From: CAYFWF01 sp964346815
GTDB lineage: Bacteria > Acidobacteriota > Aminicenantia > Aminicenantales > Aminicenantaceae
Reading direction: 5' to 3'
Length of the DNA stretch: 64,000 nt
Assembly: GCA_964346815.1 (NCBI GenBank)
Contig: CAYFWF010000049.1
Location: 1 to 64,000, forward strand
A program made the position numbers and the translations under genes. The first letter of the stretch is position 1; each line of letters begins with the position of its first letter. The notes beneath the pieces are model-generated. The model saw only the letters and a list, made by a program, of their open reading frames with translations. It did no database searches and was not told the origin of the DNA. This document shows, in pieces, positions 17,683-26,098 of the stretch.

Positions 17683-19248
17683 ATGATACATAAACGGCAC
17701 GGAACATTAGTCAATCCCGTTCTCCGTTTAGATGAAGAACAGATACGGGCCATCCACGCGGGTTCTTTGGAGCTTCTCGAAGAGCCCGGCATTTTCTGTA
17801 CCAATGAACGGGCTGCAGCCCTCCTCAACGACGCCGGATGCCGTCTGACCAGAGATGAGGAAACACAGAACGCATGGCGAATCCGTTTTCCACAATCCCT
17901 GGTGGAGGAAAGTCTGGCTGGCGCTCCAACCGAAGTTATCCTGGGGGCAAGAAATCCAGACAACAGGCTTGTTCTGAACGCCTTCGTGCCGGAGGTCTAT
18001 TTCGGAACGGGTTCGGAGACCAACCTCTATCAGACATCCCGCCTGGCAGAATTTGAGCGAACGGATAAATCTTCAGTCCGAATCCAATACCCCGTTTATC
18101 GCATCCATAGGGGAGCGATTGCCTGCCTCTGCCAGTCGAGCAAGCTGTGCAATGCCCTACCGGAAGTGGATTTTTTCATAAGGAATGTCAACATTCAGGA
18201 CCAGGGAATCACTCCGCAGAACAAGGATGTCAACACCGCACTGGCCTCCCTGATGTACATGACCAAACATGTCCAGATGGGGCTGGCTCATCTCGACAGT
18301 CTCGATCCACTGATCAAGCTGGCGGAAATCACGGCCGGCGGGAGTGAAGCATATCGTGACAATCCCCTACTTTCTTTCATCGCCTGTGTCATCAAAAGCC
18401 CGCTGCAGATGGTCGACGACACAGCAGAAAAATTGATGGCTATTTCCGAACGCAGAATTCCCCTCGTCATTTCCAGTTCACCTCAAGGAGGCTCGACCGC
18501 CCCCATTCAGGAGGAAGGAATGACGACCCTGATCAATGCAGAAATTCTGGCCGGCATCACTTTGACTCAGGTCGTCAGCCCAGGGACTCCTGTTCTCTAC
18601 GGAGCGGTTCCTGTTCGGGCCAGAATGGATACTCTTCATGATCTCTACGGAACCCCGGAATTCGTTCACTACAATATTGACTGCATTCAAATGGCCCGCT
18701 TTTACGAAATTCCCTGCTACTCGACGGCCGGCGTCGGAGATGCCAAAATTCCGGGAATTCAAGCGACGGTGGAAAAACTCTTCACCCAGCTCGCCGTCCC
18801 GGCAGCTGGAGCTCAATACATTCATTATGCCTTCGGCTTGTTGGATAAAACCAATATCTTTTCCCCACTTCAGGCCGTGCTCGACGATGCCCACGTCGCC
18901 ATCGCCCGGAGGATCCTTCGTCCCGCCCGAATCGGACACAGGGATATCGAAGCAGGTGTCAATGAGATCAGGAAAGTCATGGCATCCAGCTCCCGGCTGT
19001 TTGCCCGCCACATCCGCAAAGCCGCAAAGCAGGGGCTGGTCAGTCCTCCCTATCTGTTCGAATCCGGAGGAGAGGAAGATAGAGTGCTGACCAAAGCTCA
19101 GGAGCGCCTGGAAGACATTCTCGAGGGCCCGGACGACAGGCTGGAAAACGAAAGCATCCAAAAGATATATACCCATATTCCAGGGCTGCTCCCGATCGAA
19201 ACTTTCACTCCAGGCCCGCAGTCAACGGAGAAAGGAGACAAAGAGTGA
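17683..19248 (+). CDS. MttB-family corrinoid methyltransferase, copy 3, non-pyrrolysine
   Basis: The protein has 521 residues, the longest copy, with no in-frame amber. Landmarks are IRAIHAGSLELLEEPGIFC, YFGTGSETNLYQ, TKHVQMGLAHLDSLDPLI, SSSPQGGSTAPI and STAGVGDAKIPGIQA. It is closest in motif to copy 4 (shared LLEEPGI, CPQGG/SPQGG and VLSPxQ-like segments). The last codons overlap the start of corrinoid protein 1 by 4 nt (GTGA), a strong hint of translational coupling and that this methyltransferase and corrinoid protein are partners. It probably acts on a quaternary amine; the substrate is unknown. The 60 nt before its start is the largest gap inside the operon. Confidence 0.88.
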   Translation: MIHKRHGTLVNPVLRLDEEQIRAIHAGSLELLEEPGIFCTNERAAALLNDAGCRLTRDEETQNAWRIRFPQSLVEESLAGAPTEVILGARNPDNRLVLNAFVPEVYFGTGSETNLYQTSRLAEFERTDKSSVRIQYPVYRIHRGAIACLCQSSKLCNALPEVDFFIRNVNIQDQGITPQNKDVNTALASLMYMTKHVQMGLAHLDSLDPLIKLAEITAGGSEAYRDNPLLSFIACVIKSPLQMVDDTAEKLMAISERRIPLVISSSPQGGSTAPIQEEGMTTLINAEILAGITLTQVVSPGTPVLYGAVPVRARMDTLHDLYGTPEFVHYNIDCIQMARFYEIPCYSTAGVGDAKIPGIQATVEKLFTQLAVPAAGAQYIHYAFGLLDKTNIFSPLQAVLDDAHVAIARRILRPARIGHRDIEAGVNEIRKVMASSSRLFARHIRKAAKQGLVSPPYLFESGGEEDRVLTKAQERLEDILEGPDDRLENESIQKIYTHIPGLLPIETFTPGPQSTEKGDKE

Positions 19249-19940
19249 ACAACCTCATGGAACAAATCAAGGAAAATTTGATCGCCGGACGCATCGACAA
19301 AGAAGACGAGGGATTCGACGGAACCATGGCCGGATCACCAGGGGTGACGGAACTGGTTGAGACGGCGCTGAAGCAGGAAATTTCCGCTGTCGACATCATG
19401 ACCAAAAGTCTCAACCCGGGGATGGAGGAAGTGGGCCGGCTGTATGAAAAGGGAGAATACTTGACTCCTGATATGCTGGCTGCCGCCGAGTGTGTCAAGA
19501 AGGCCCTGTCCATTCTCAATCCTCTTTTGGTTCGTGAGCAGGCTCGCAACAACGGCAGGTTTCTGATTTGTACCGTCCAGGGGGATCTCCACGATATCGG
19601 GAAAAATATCGTGTCAACCCTTCTGATGGGGGCAGGTTACGAAGTCATCGATATGGGAACGGATGTGCCGGCAGACAGGGTCGTCGAAACGTTAAAAAAG
19701 ACAAAAGCCTCGTATCTCGGCTTATCCGCTCTTCTGACGTCCACCATGGTCCATATGGAAGAAATTATCGCCAAAATAGAAAAGCAAGGATTGAGAAAAA
19801 ACGTCAAGATTCTGATCGGAGGGGCTCCAGTCAATGAGGCCTATGCCAAAAAGATCGGAGCCGATGATTACTGCGTGAACGGCTTTGACGCCATCGACAC
19901 ATTGAACTCTTTCCAAAAAAAGGACGACTCAGATGCCTGA
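19245..19940 (+). CDS. Corrinoid methyl carrier protein (MtbC/MtgC-like), copy 1
   Basis: The protein has 231 residues, starting at GTG 19245 with GGAG just upstream. Residues ~1-95 are the helical B12-binding-2 (cap) domain, with EEVGRLYEKGEYLTPDMLAA. Residues ~105-225 are the Rossmann-type cobalamin-binding domain. It has the base-off DxHxxG motif QGDLHDIGKNIV (axial His 116), the SxL loop GLSALLTSTMVH and GGAPV. It carries the methyl group between MttB proteins and the THF methyltransferase. It is translationally coupled to mttB copy 3 and overlaps metV by 8 nt. It is highly similar in layout to the second copy at 21413. Confidence 0.93.
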   Translation: MNNLMEQIKENLIAGRIDKEDEGFDGTMAGSPGVTELVETALKQEISAVDIMTKSLNPGMEEVGRLYEKGEYLTPDMLAAAECVKKALSILNPLLVREQARNNGRFLICTVQGDLHDIGKNIVSTLLMGAGYEVIDMGTDVPADRVVETLKKTKASYLGLSALLTSTMVHMEEIIAKIEKQGLRKNVKILIGGAPVNEAYAKKIGADDYCVNGFDAIDTLNSFQKKDDSDA

Positions 19941-20415
19941 CCGGAATCAGAAGAACTCATCAGATCTGGACGGAGAGCTCTTTCCTCTTCTGGGAAATTT
20001 GGCCACACTCAAAACCAAACCGATCAGCCCAGGAGAGCGCCGGGTATCCACGGCTGCCCGTCTCTTCGAAGACATAATAAAAGTTCCTCTGTTCCGCTGT
20101 CAGCGCTGCGGGGAGTGCATCCTGAGCCACACGGCATTCATCTGCTCTCAGCGGTGCCCCAAACGTCTTCGCAACGGTCCCTGCGGGGGAACAGGAGAAG
20201 GAGGTTCCTGCGAGGTCTATCCCGAAAGAAAATGCATCTGGTACCGGATCTACCACCGGGCGAGGAAGCTGAACCGCCTTTCTCTGCTTCGCCGGATCGA
20301 AAACATCCACAACTGGGAACTGGAACACACTTCCGCCTGGCTGAATGTCATTCTCAAACGCATCGAACCGCCCATCCTGTTTCTTAAATCCAGCCAGAAG
20401 AAAGAGCTAAAATGA
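19933..20415 (+). CDS. metV: MetV-like zinc/Fe-S protein, partner of methylene-THF reductase
   Basis: The protein has 160 residues and the C-terminal MTHFR-type domain seen in acetogen MetV. Its Cys pattern is diagnostic: CQRCGECILSHTAFICSQRC (~55-75), then CPKRLRNGPCGGTGEGG and C(E)VYPERKCIWYRIYHRA. In Moorella-type enzymes MetV forms a complex with MetF and helps pass electrons between the flavin and an external carrier. It overlaps corrinoid protein 1 by 8 nt and metF by 4 nt, so a MetVF complex is very likely. Its presence points to anaerobic one-carbon metabolism rather than ordinary NADH-linked methionine synthesis. Confidence 0.88.
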   Translation: MPDRNQKNSSDLDGELFPLLGNLATLKTKPISPGERRVSTAARLFEDIIKVPLFRCQRCGECILSHTAFICSQRCPKRLRNGPCGGTGEGGSCEVYPERKCIWYRIYHRARKLNRLSLLRRIENIHNWELEHTSAWLNVILKRIEPPILFLKSSQKKELK

Positions 20416-21416
20416 GCACCATGAATTTCAAGGACAAGATACAAAAGGGCGAATTTCTGTTCACTTCAGAACTTGGTCCTCCCAGAAGCGCGAGCGCCGC
20501 GGCCGTTCGAAAAAAGACTGCCTATTTCAAAAACATCGTGGACGGCGCCAACATCACGGACAACCAGACGGCCATCGTCCGCCTCTCCAGCATAGCGGCT
20601 GCGGTCATCTGCCGGAAAGAAGGAGTGGAACCCATCGTCCAAATGACCTGTCGGGACCGAAACCGTTTGGCCCTTCAAAGCGATCTCCTCGGAATGGGTG
20701 CTCTCGACATATCCAATGTGCTGTGCCTGACCGGAGACCACCAGCGCTTCGGCAATCACCCCGAAGCCAGAAATGTCTTTGACCTGGATTCCATTCAGCT
20801 CATCTATACTGCAAATAAACTGAGGAACGGTTCTTTTTTGTCCGGCGATACCATGAAAAACACTCCTGATCTCTGCATCGGCGGGGCAGCGAATCCTTTT
20901 GCCGACCCCCTGGAATTCAGGGTGCTTCGTCTGGCAAAAAAAATCGCGGCTGGCGCTGACTTCATCCAGACCCAGCCAGTATTCGATATCGAGCGCTTTT
21001 CCATCTGGATGGAGGCTGTCCGCAGAGCAGGATTCCACCACAAAACAGCCATCCTGGCCGGCGTTATGCCCGTTAAATCCGTCAAGGCCATGCTTTACAT
21101 GGAAAGGGAAGTGCCCGGAATGAGGATATCCGAAGCACTGATCGAACGGATGAAGGGAGCAGACGATCCCAAGGAAGAAGGAATCCGCATCGCCGTTGAA
21201 ACCATTCGGCAGCTCAAGGACATCCAAGGCATCCGGGGCATCCACCTTATGCCTCTGCTCTGGGAAAGCGTGACACCCAGAATCGCCCAAGAGGCGGAAC
21301 TCCAGAAGAACGGGAGAACCTCCGCTGGAAATCCTCAACAGATAACCAAGGATTCGGACCATCGTGGAGATCCGAATTCAGAACAAACGAAATATGACAG
21401 GAGCCTATCAAAATGA
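20412..21416 (+). CDS. metF: 5,10-methylenetetrahydrofolate reductase
   Basis: The flavoprotein has 334 residues with the MTHFR TIM barrel: FLFTSELGPPRSASAAAV (catalytic Glu ~20), GANITDNQTAIVRLSSIAAA, VQMTCRDRNRLALQSDLLG, VLCLTGDHQRFG, and QTQPVFDIERFSIWMEA. It interconverts methyl-THF and methylene-THF. Beside a methyl-corrinoid:THF methyltransferase it probably runs in the oxidative direction here, feeding methyl groups from the imported substrate into one-carbon metabolism. It overlaps metV by ATGA and the second corrinoid gene by 4 nt. A Met at codon 4 is an alternative start. No additional C-terminal regulatory domain is present, as in other bacterial MetF. Confidence 0.92.
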   Translation: MSTMNFKDKIQKGEFLFTSELGPPRSASAAAVRKKTAYFKNIVDGANITDNQTAIVRLSSIAAAVICRKEGVEPIVQMTCRDRNRLALQSDLLGMGALDISNVLCLTGDHQRFGNHPEARNVFDLDSIQLIYTANKLRNGSFLSGDTMKNTPDLCIGGAANPFADPLEFRVLRLAKKIAAGADFIQTQPVFDIERFSIWMEAVRRAGFHHKTAILAGVMPVKSVKAMLYMEREVPGMRISEALIERMKGADDPKEEGIRIAVETIRQLKDIQGIRGIHLMPLLWESVTPRIAQEAELQKNGRTSAGNPQQITKDSDHRGDPNSEQTKYDRSLSK

Positions 21417-22102
21417 GCCAAATTTTGGATGAGATTAAAAATAACCTGATCGCTGGACGTGTGGACAGCGAAGACGAGGGCTTTGACGAAGAAATGACCG
21501 GACAGCCGGGAGTCACCGAACTGGTGGAGAAGGCCCTGGAGTCGGACATTCCGCCGGCCGATATTCTGTCCAAAGCCTTGACACCGGGAATGGAGAAGGT
21601 GGGCCAACTCTTTGAAAAGGGGGAATACCTGATCCCCGACATGCTTGCCTCGGCCGAGTGTGTGGCAGAAGCGACAAAGATTTTGAAACCTCATTTGGTC
21701 GACACAGATATCCAGAACAAAGGTACATTCGTGATCGCTACAGTAGAGGAAGACCTGCACGACATTGGAAAAAACATCGTGGGCACCATCCTTTATGGAA
21801 GCGGATACGATGTCCGAGATCTGGGAACATCGATCAAAGCCCAAGCCATCATCGATGCAGTCAGGGAGTTCAACGCTCAATATGTCGGTCTGTCTGCGCT
21901 TCTGACATCCACCATGCAGCACATGAAGGAAGTGGTCGACCTTTTGAAAGAATCCGGGCTGCGTGATCGAGTCACGATCTGCATCGGGGGTGCTCCTATT
22001 ACTGAAGAATTCGCTCAAAAAATCGGGGCAGATCTCTACGGGGAGGATGCCTTCGATGCTATCCAGAAATTAGAAAAAAGGGCACGGACGAACGAATCAT
22101 GA
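21413..22102 (+). CDS. Corrinoid methyl carrier protein (MtbC/MtgC-like), copy 2
   Basis: The protein has 229 residues, a paralog of the protein at 19245 with the same layout: helical cap with EKVGQLFEKGEYLIPDMLAS, base-off motif EEDLHDIGKNIV (His 116), loop GLSALLTSTMQHMKEV and IGGAPI. The start overlaps metF by ATGA. It is followed after 16 nt by mttB copy 4, its likely partner. Two carriers for three operon MttB proteins suggests either dedicated pairs or exchange between them. The close similarity of the two copies points to tandem duplication with metVF caught in between. Confidence 0.93.
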   Translation: MSQILDEIKNNLIAGRVDSEDEGFDEEMTGQPGVTELVEKALESDIPPADILSKALTPGMEKVGQLFEKGEYLIPDMLASAECVAEATKILKPHLVDTDIQNKGTFVIATVEEDLHDIGKNIVGTILYGSGYDVRDLGTSIKAQAIIDAVREFNAQYVGLSALLTSTMQHMKEVVDLLKESGLRDRVTICIGGAPITEEFAQKIGADLYGEDAFDAIQKLEKRARTNES

Positions 22103-22118
22103 TAACACAACTTAAGGA

Positions 22119-23600
22119 ATGAAGGAGATGCCAAGAGGCACGGAAGTAAAAAGGCGCAGCCTGCTGTCGATGGACGAGTGCCGAATGGTGCATGAGGGAT
22201 CCTGCCGCTTGTTGGAGGAGCCAGGAATCGAGACAGAAAACAAGCAGGCGGAAAAGATTTTTGTCCAAAACGGTGCAGCGGTCCATAATGGAAGAATCAA
22301 AATCCCGCGGGCCGTAATCGAAGAGATGGTCGGAAAAACTGGGAAGCGTATCGAGCTGGGCGCCAAGAATGAGAACAACCGGCTCACCGTTGAAGCCGGG
22401 ATTCCACGAATATTTTTCGGGACAGGGGGTCAGGCCCTGTATATTGTGGAAAAGGAGAAGAACGGCGATCATTTCCGAAGAAGGACTGCTGGAACCAATG
22501 ATCTGAAAAAAATCCTGGAGCTCTGTGAGAATCTGGACAGTGTGGATTTCATCACCCGGCCCGTAGAGCCCGATGTTCCAGAAAAGGACATGGATCTGGT
22601 TAAGACACGATTATTTTTGCAGAACACTACCAAACACATGAACCTTGCCAATCTGATCCGGATGGAAAAGCTGCCGGATATTCTGAACGAGGTGAAAGAT
22701 CGATCGCTCATTTCTTTCATTGCCTGTGTCTGTGTAAGCCCTCTGAAACTGACAGGGCAAACGCTGAAAAAATTCATGCGGATGGTGGAAGAGGATCTTC
22801 CAGTAGCGATCTCCAGCTGTCCCCAGGGAGGACTGACTGCGCCCCTGTCGGAATTGGGCGAGATCATTCAGGTCAATGCAGAGGTGCTGTCCGCAGTGGT
22901 GCTGGCCAACATGATCAACCCCGGAGCCCGTGTTTTCTACCGCGGCATCCCCATTACATCCAACTTCTTCGAAGATGTCTCCCCCCGCTGGTGCCAACCG
23001 GAATGCATCCGGCGGATTTCCCTGATCACTGATATGACCTATTTCTACGGTATTCCCTGCTGCGGTACGGCCGCCGTTTCCGATGAAAAGGAACCCACCG
23101 CTCAGGCCGTCAGCGAAAAGGCCCTCAGCTGGATCTATGAGGCGGGAAGCGGTGCATCCTTAATCAACAGCGCTCTGGGTATGCTGGAGCAGGTCCTGAC
23201 TGTATCCCCAGAACAATATATCATCGACCATCGGATTTTAGCTTCCATCAAGCCTCTTTTTTCGCAGTTCTCGGATAAACCGACATCGGAACTGGCCCAG
23301 ACAGCAGTTGTCCAAGCCTTGGAACTTTTCGGTGTGGAGGCCGATGCAGGGATGCGAGAGGAAATCCGTTCGCGTATTCGTTATATCGAGTCGAAGCAGG
23401 ATGAGTACTCGCCGGAGACCGTTCAGACTCAGGTCGACGCCATCAACAAAGCCGTTCAATCTGGAAAAAGCAGCAACATCTTTCTGAAAACATCCCGATC
23501 CGGACTGCGGAAGGGATTGCTGTATATGGGAAATAAAATCGAAGGCGCCCTGGACCTCACAGATATCGATCGGGATAAAAGGAATCTTCTGGCCGGCTGA
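22119..23600 (+). CDS. MttB-family corrinoid methyltransferase, copy 4, non-pyrrolysine
   Basis: The protein has 493 residues with no in-frame amber. Landmarks are VHEGSCRLLEEPGIETENK, FFGTGGQALYIVEKEKNG, TTKHMNLANLIRMEKLPDIL, SSCPQGGLTAPLSELGE and GTAAVSDEKEPTAQAVSEKA. In the barrel motif the other copies have TAG-(I/V/C)-x-D where this one has TAAVSD, so its pocket may differ. Two ATGs compete (22119 and 22128), each with a purine-rich tract lying unusually close. It follows corrinoid protein 2 by 16 nt and is presumably its methyl donor enzyme. A quaternary amine substrate is inferred from family and operon. Confidence 0.87.
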   Translation: MKEMPRGTEVKRRSLLSMDECRMVHEGSCRLLEEPGIETENKQAEKIFVQNGAAVHNGRIKIPRAVIEEMVGKTGKRIELGAKNENNRLTVEAGIPRIFFGTGGQALYIVEKEKNGDHFRRRTAGTNDLKKILELCENLDSVDFITRPVEPDVPEKDMDLVKTRLFLQNTTKHMNLANLIRMEKLPDILNEVKDRSLISFIACVCVSPLKLTGQTLKKFMRMVEEDLPVAISSCPQGGLTAPLSELGEIIQVNAEVLSAVVLANMINPGARVFYRGIPITSNFFEDVSPRWCQPECIRRISLITDMTYFYGIPCCGTAAVSDEKEPTAQAVSEKALSWIYEAGSGASLINSALGMLEQVLTVSPEQYIIDHRILASIKPLFSQFSDKPTSELAQTAVVQALELFGVEADAGMREEIRSRIRYIESKQDEYSPETVQTQVDAINKAVQSGKSSNIFLKTSRSGLRKGLLYMGNKIEGALDLTDIDRDKRNLLAG

Positions 23601-23611
23601 ATGGTGATAGG

Positions 23612-24436
23612 ATGACGGATTTACGAATCGCCGCACTCTGCTACAGCTCTGCCAGTCATAATGAGGATAACCTCAATATCATTTCCAGACTTCTCCCCCA
23701 AGTCGAGACGGCCGATATCGTACTGCTTCCGGAAGATTCCGCAGATCTGGACGGAAAGGAAGGAGAAACCATCCCCGGACCCTTCACAGATTGGCTGCGG
23801 GAGAAGGCCCTCTCCCATGGAGTCACCCTCATTGCCAACCTTGTCGAAAGAACGAAAGGAGGGCTTTTCAACACCTGCTGTATCATCGACCGCACTGGAC
23901 GAATGATCGGTAAATACAGAAAAATTCAATTGAGTCATTCCGACCAGCATCATCGAGGTCTGATCCCCGGCCGGACACCATCCATCTTTACATGGAACGA
24001 GATCCGTTTCGGGGTGGCCATCTGTTATGACGTCTGGTATCCTGAAATCATTCGGGCACAGGCTCTCCAGGGAGCTCAAATCGTCTTTGCCCCGTTCAAG
24101 GAAGAACCCCGGTTCCTTTCCAGGGTTCGATCCCTGGTCTCCGCCCGGGCGGTCGAAAATTTGGTTTGGATCCTCTGCGCCGGCAGGGGAAGCACAGGGC
24201 CCGAGCCTTCCTATCATCCTTTTGCCTGGGTCGTTTCCCCATCCGGGGAGATCGTTCTGGAGGCAGAGAAAAAGGAATTCATCGTATACTGCATTCAAGA
24301 TATAGAGAAGACAAGGGAGCGGGAAAAGGCCCTCAAAAACTGGAACAGACCTTTCGACTCCCAGTTCGGGATCAATCCAAGAAACGCTTTTCAGCGCTCC
24401 AAAACACAGAAGAAAAAAGATATCGGGAGTCAATAA
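23612..24436 (+). CDS. Carbon-nitrogen hydrolase (nitrilase superfamily amidase)
   Basis: The protein has 274 residues and a full Glu-Lys-Cys triad: Glu in VLLPEDSAD (~41), Lys in GKYRKIQLSH (~110) and Cys in FGVAICYDVWYPE (~139). The family hydrolyses C-N bonds of small amides, ureas or nitriles in the cytoplasm. It shares a nucleotide with the start of the next gene (TAATG) and lies between an mttB gene and two amide-forming asparagine synthetase homologues. It may release an amine or acid from an amide-linked methylated substrate, or hydrolyse an amide made by its neighbours. Substrate unknown. Confidence 0.85.
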   Translation: MTDLRIAALCYSSASHNEDNLNIISRLLPQVETADIVLLPEDSADLDGKEGETIPGPFTDWLREKALSHGVTLIANLVERTKGGLFNTCCIIDRTGRMIGKYRKIQLSHSDQHHRGLIPGRTPSIFTWNEIRFGVAICYDVWYPEIIRAQALQGAQIVFAPFKEEPRFLSRVRSLVSARAVENLVWILCAGRGSTGPEPSYHPFAWVVSPSGEIVLEAEKKEFIVYCIQDIEKTREREKALKNWNRPFDSQFGINPRNAFQRSKTQKKKDIGSQ

Positions 24437-26073
24437 TGTGCGGAATAGCAGGCTGCTTCGGTGTCAAAGATATAGAAAAAGTCGACCGGATGCTTAACGT
24501 CCTGCCACACAGAGGACCGGACGATAGGGACATCCACTCTTTTGACCGCACGGTTCTGGGACATACACGTCTGTCTATCGTGGACGTCCGCAAGGGACGG
24601 CAGCCTATTCTTGCAGACGAGGGACGATCGGGCATCGTCTGCAATGGAGAGGTCTACAATTTCCGTACACTGCGCAAGCAGCTCAAAGACAAATACACCT
24701 TCCAGACCGATTCCGATACTGAGGTGATTCTTCATCTGTATCGCGAAATGGGACCTCGATGCGTCGAAAAGCTGGACGGCATGTTTGCTTTCGCGGCCGT
24801 TAAGGGAGATGAATATATGCTGTCCCGTGATCCCATCGGCATCAAACCTCTCTATTACGCCTTCCAAGACGGGCATCTATACTTTACCTCCGAACTGGGT
24901 GCAATGGAACATGCGGGTCTGGAGGACATTCACGAGTTCCCAGCCGGCCACTACTACACTCCCGCCGAAGGTTTTGTCCGCTATTATGAAATCCCGGCCA
25001 TTCAGGATCACACCTTAATCGATGTGGATGAGGCCTGCTACAAGATCCGTTCGACTTTTATCAGGGCCGTTAAAAAACGTCTTCTTGCCGACAGAGATAT
25101 ACACGTCGGATCTTTCTGCAGCGGAGGGCTGGACAGCAGCCTGGTGGCCGCCATTGCAGCAGAGGAGATTCCGAACCTTCATACCTTTGTCGTCGGGATG
25201 CGGAATGCATACAGAGTGGAGAGCGACGATCTCAAGGCCTCCAGGATCGCTGCTGCCCATATCGGTTCGCGTCACCACGAACTCCACTTCACGGAAGACG
25301 ACTATTTCGAGGCCCTTCCTATCGTTATCCGAAAGCTCGAAAGCTACGACCCATCCCTCGTTCGCTGCGCTGTGCCCTGCTATTTCACATGCAAATTAGC
25401 AGCCGAATATGTGACCGTGGTTCTGACGGGAGAAGGAGCGGATGAGCTATTCGCCGGGTATCATTACATGAAACATTATCCTATGAACAGAGTGAATCCT
25501 GAAGCTCGACGCTGCATCGGCAACCTTCACAACATCAATCTTCAACGGGCGGACCGGATGGGAATGCTGTTCAGCCTGGAGCTGCGGGTTCCCTTCCTGG
25601 ATGTCGAACTTATCGATCTGGCCATGAAGATCCCTCCCGAACTTAAAATACAAACCGTTAAAGAACCCGATGAAAGAATAGAAAAATGGATTCTTCGCAA
25701 AGCCTTTGAAGGATCCGGATACCTGCCGGAGGACATCCTTTGGCGCTATAAGGTGCAGTACACCCAGGGTGCTGGATGTGAGAGTCTGGGGGAGAAGCTG
25801 GCAGAAGCAGAGGTGACTGACACAGAATTCGAACGGCTTCAAGCGGAGCATCCGAATGCTTCTCTCAACACCAAGGAGGCTGCCTACTATTTCAAGATTT
25901 TCCGCCGATACCACCCTCAGGACTCCATTCTGGATTCTGTCGGCATCTGGACGGGATTTGATTTTGACGAGGAAAGGGAAAGCGTTAGCGGGACAATGGA
26001 TGGCGACCGAAAACATTTTCGACCAGTGTTAGAGGAAGATGATACCGATTCCGCAAAAAGTCGTCTGAAATAA
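24436..26073 (+). CDS. Asparagine synthetase-like glutamine amidotransferase with intact Cys nucleophile
   Basis: The protein has 545 residues from ATG 24436, where the stop of the nitrilase supplies the A; longer versions of this frame are artefacts. After Met removal the N-terminus is CGIAGCFG, so Cys1 is present as the class II glutaminase nucleophile. HRGPDDRDIHSF, VCNGEVYNFRTLR and DSDTEVILHLY complete that domain (~1-190). The synthetase domain has the PP-loop SGGLDSSLVAAIA (~228-240), LTGEGADELFAGYHYM and RVPFLDVELIDLAM. It resembles AsnB but need not make asparagine: it sits in an amine-demethylation operon next to a nitrilase and a second, altered homologue. Confidence 0.85.
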   Translation: MCGIAGCFGVKDIEKVDRMLNVLPHRGPDDRDIHSFDRTVLGHTRLSIVDVRKGRQPILADEGRSGIVCNGEVYNFRTLRKQLKDKYTFQTDSDTEVILHLYREMGPRCVEKLDGMFAFAAVKGDEYMLSRDPIGIKPLYYAFQDGHLYFTSELGAMEHAGLEDIHEFPAGHYYTPAEGFVRYYEIPAIQDHTLIDVDEACYKIRSTFIRAVKKRLLADRDIHVGSFCSGGLDSSLVAAIAAEEIPNLHTFVVGMRNAYRVESDDLKASRIAAAHIGSRHHELHFTEDDYFEALPIVIRKLESYDPSLVRCAVPCYFTCKLAAEYVTVVLTGEGADELFAGYHYMKHYPMNRVNPEARRCIGNLHNINLQRADRMGMLFSLELRVPFLDVELIDLAMKIPPELKIQTVKEPDERIEKWILRKAFEGSGYLPEDILWRYKVQYTQGAGCESLGEKLAEAEVTDTEFERLQAEHPNASLNTKEAAYYFKIFRRYHPQDSILDSVGIWTGFDFDEERESVSGTMDGDRKHFRPVLEEDDTDSAKSRLK

Positions 26074-26098
26074 AGAAATTCAAGCAAGGAGAAAATTG

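Noticed and set aside
12360..23600. Pyrrolysine-encoding mttB genes
   Set aside because: All four frames run from start to stop without an in-frame TAG, and no pylT or pylS-like sequence was seen, so these are the non-pyrrolysine type.
24166..24435. Longer N-terminus for the first asparagine synthetase-like protein
   Set aside because: The upstream part overlaps the nitrilase gene in another frame, whereas ATG 24436 gives the expected MCGIAG start.
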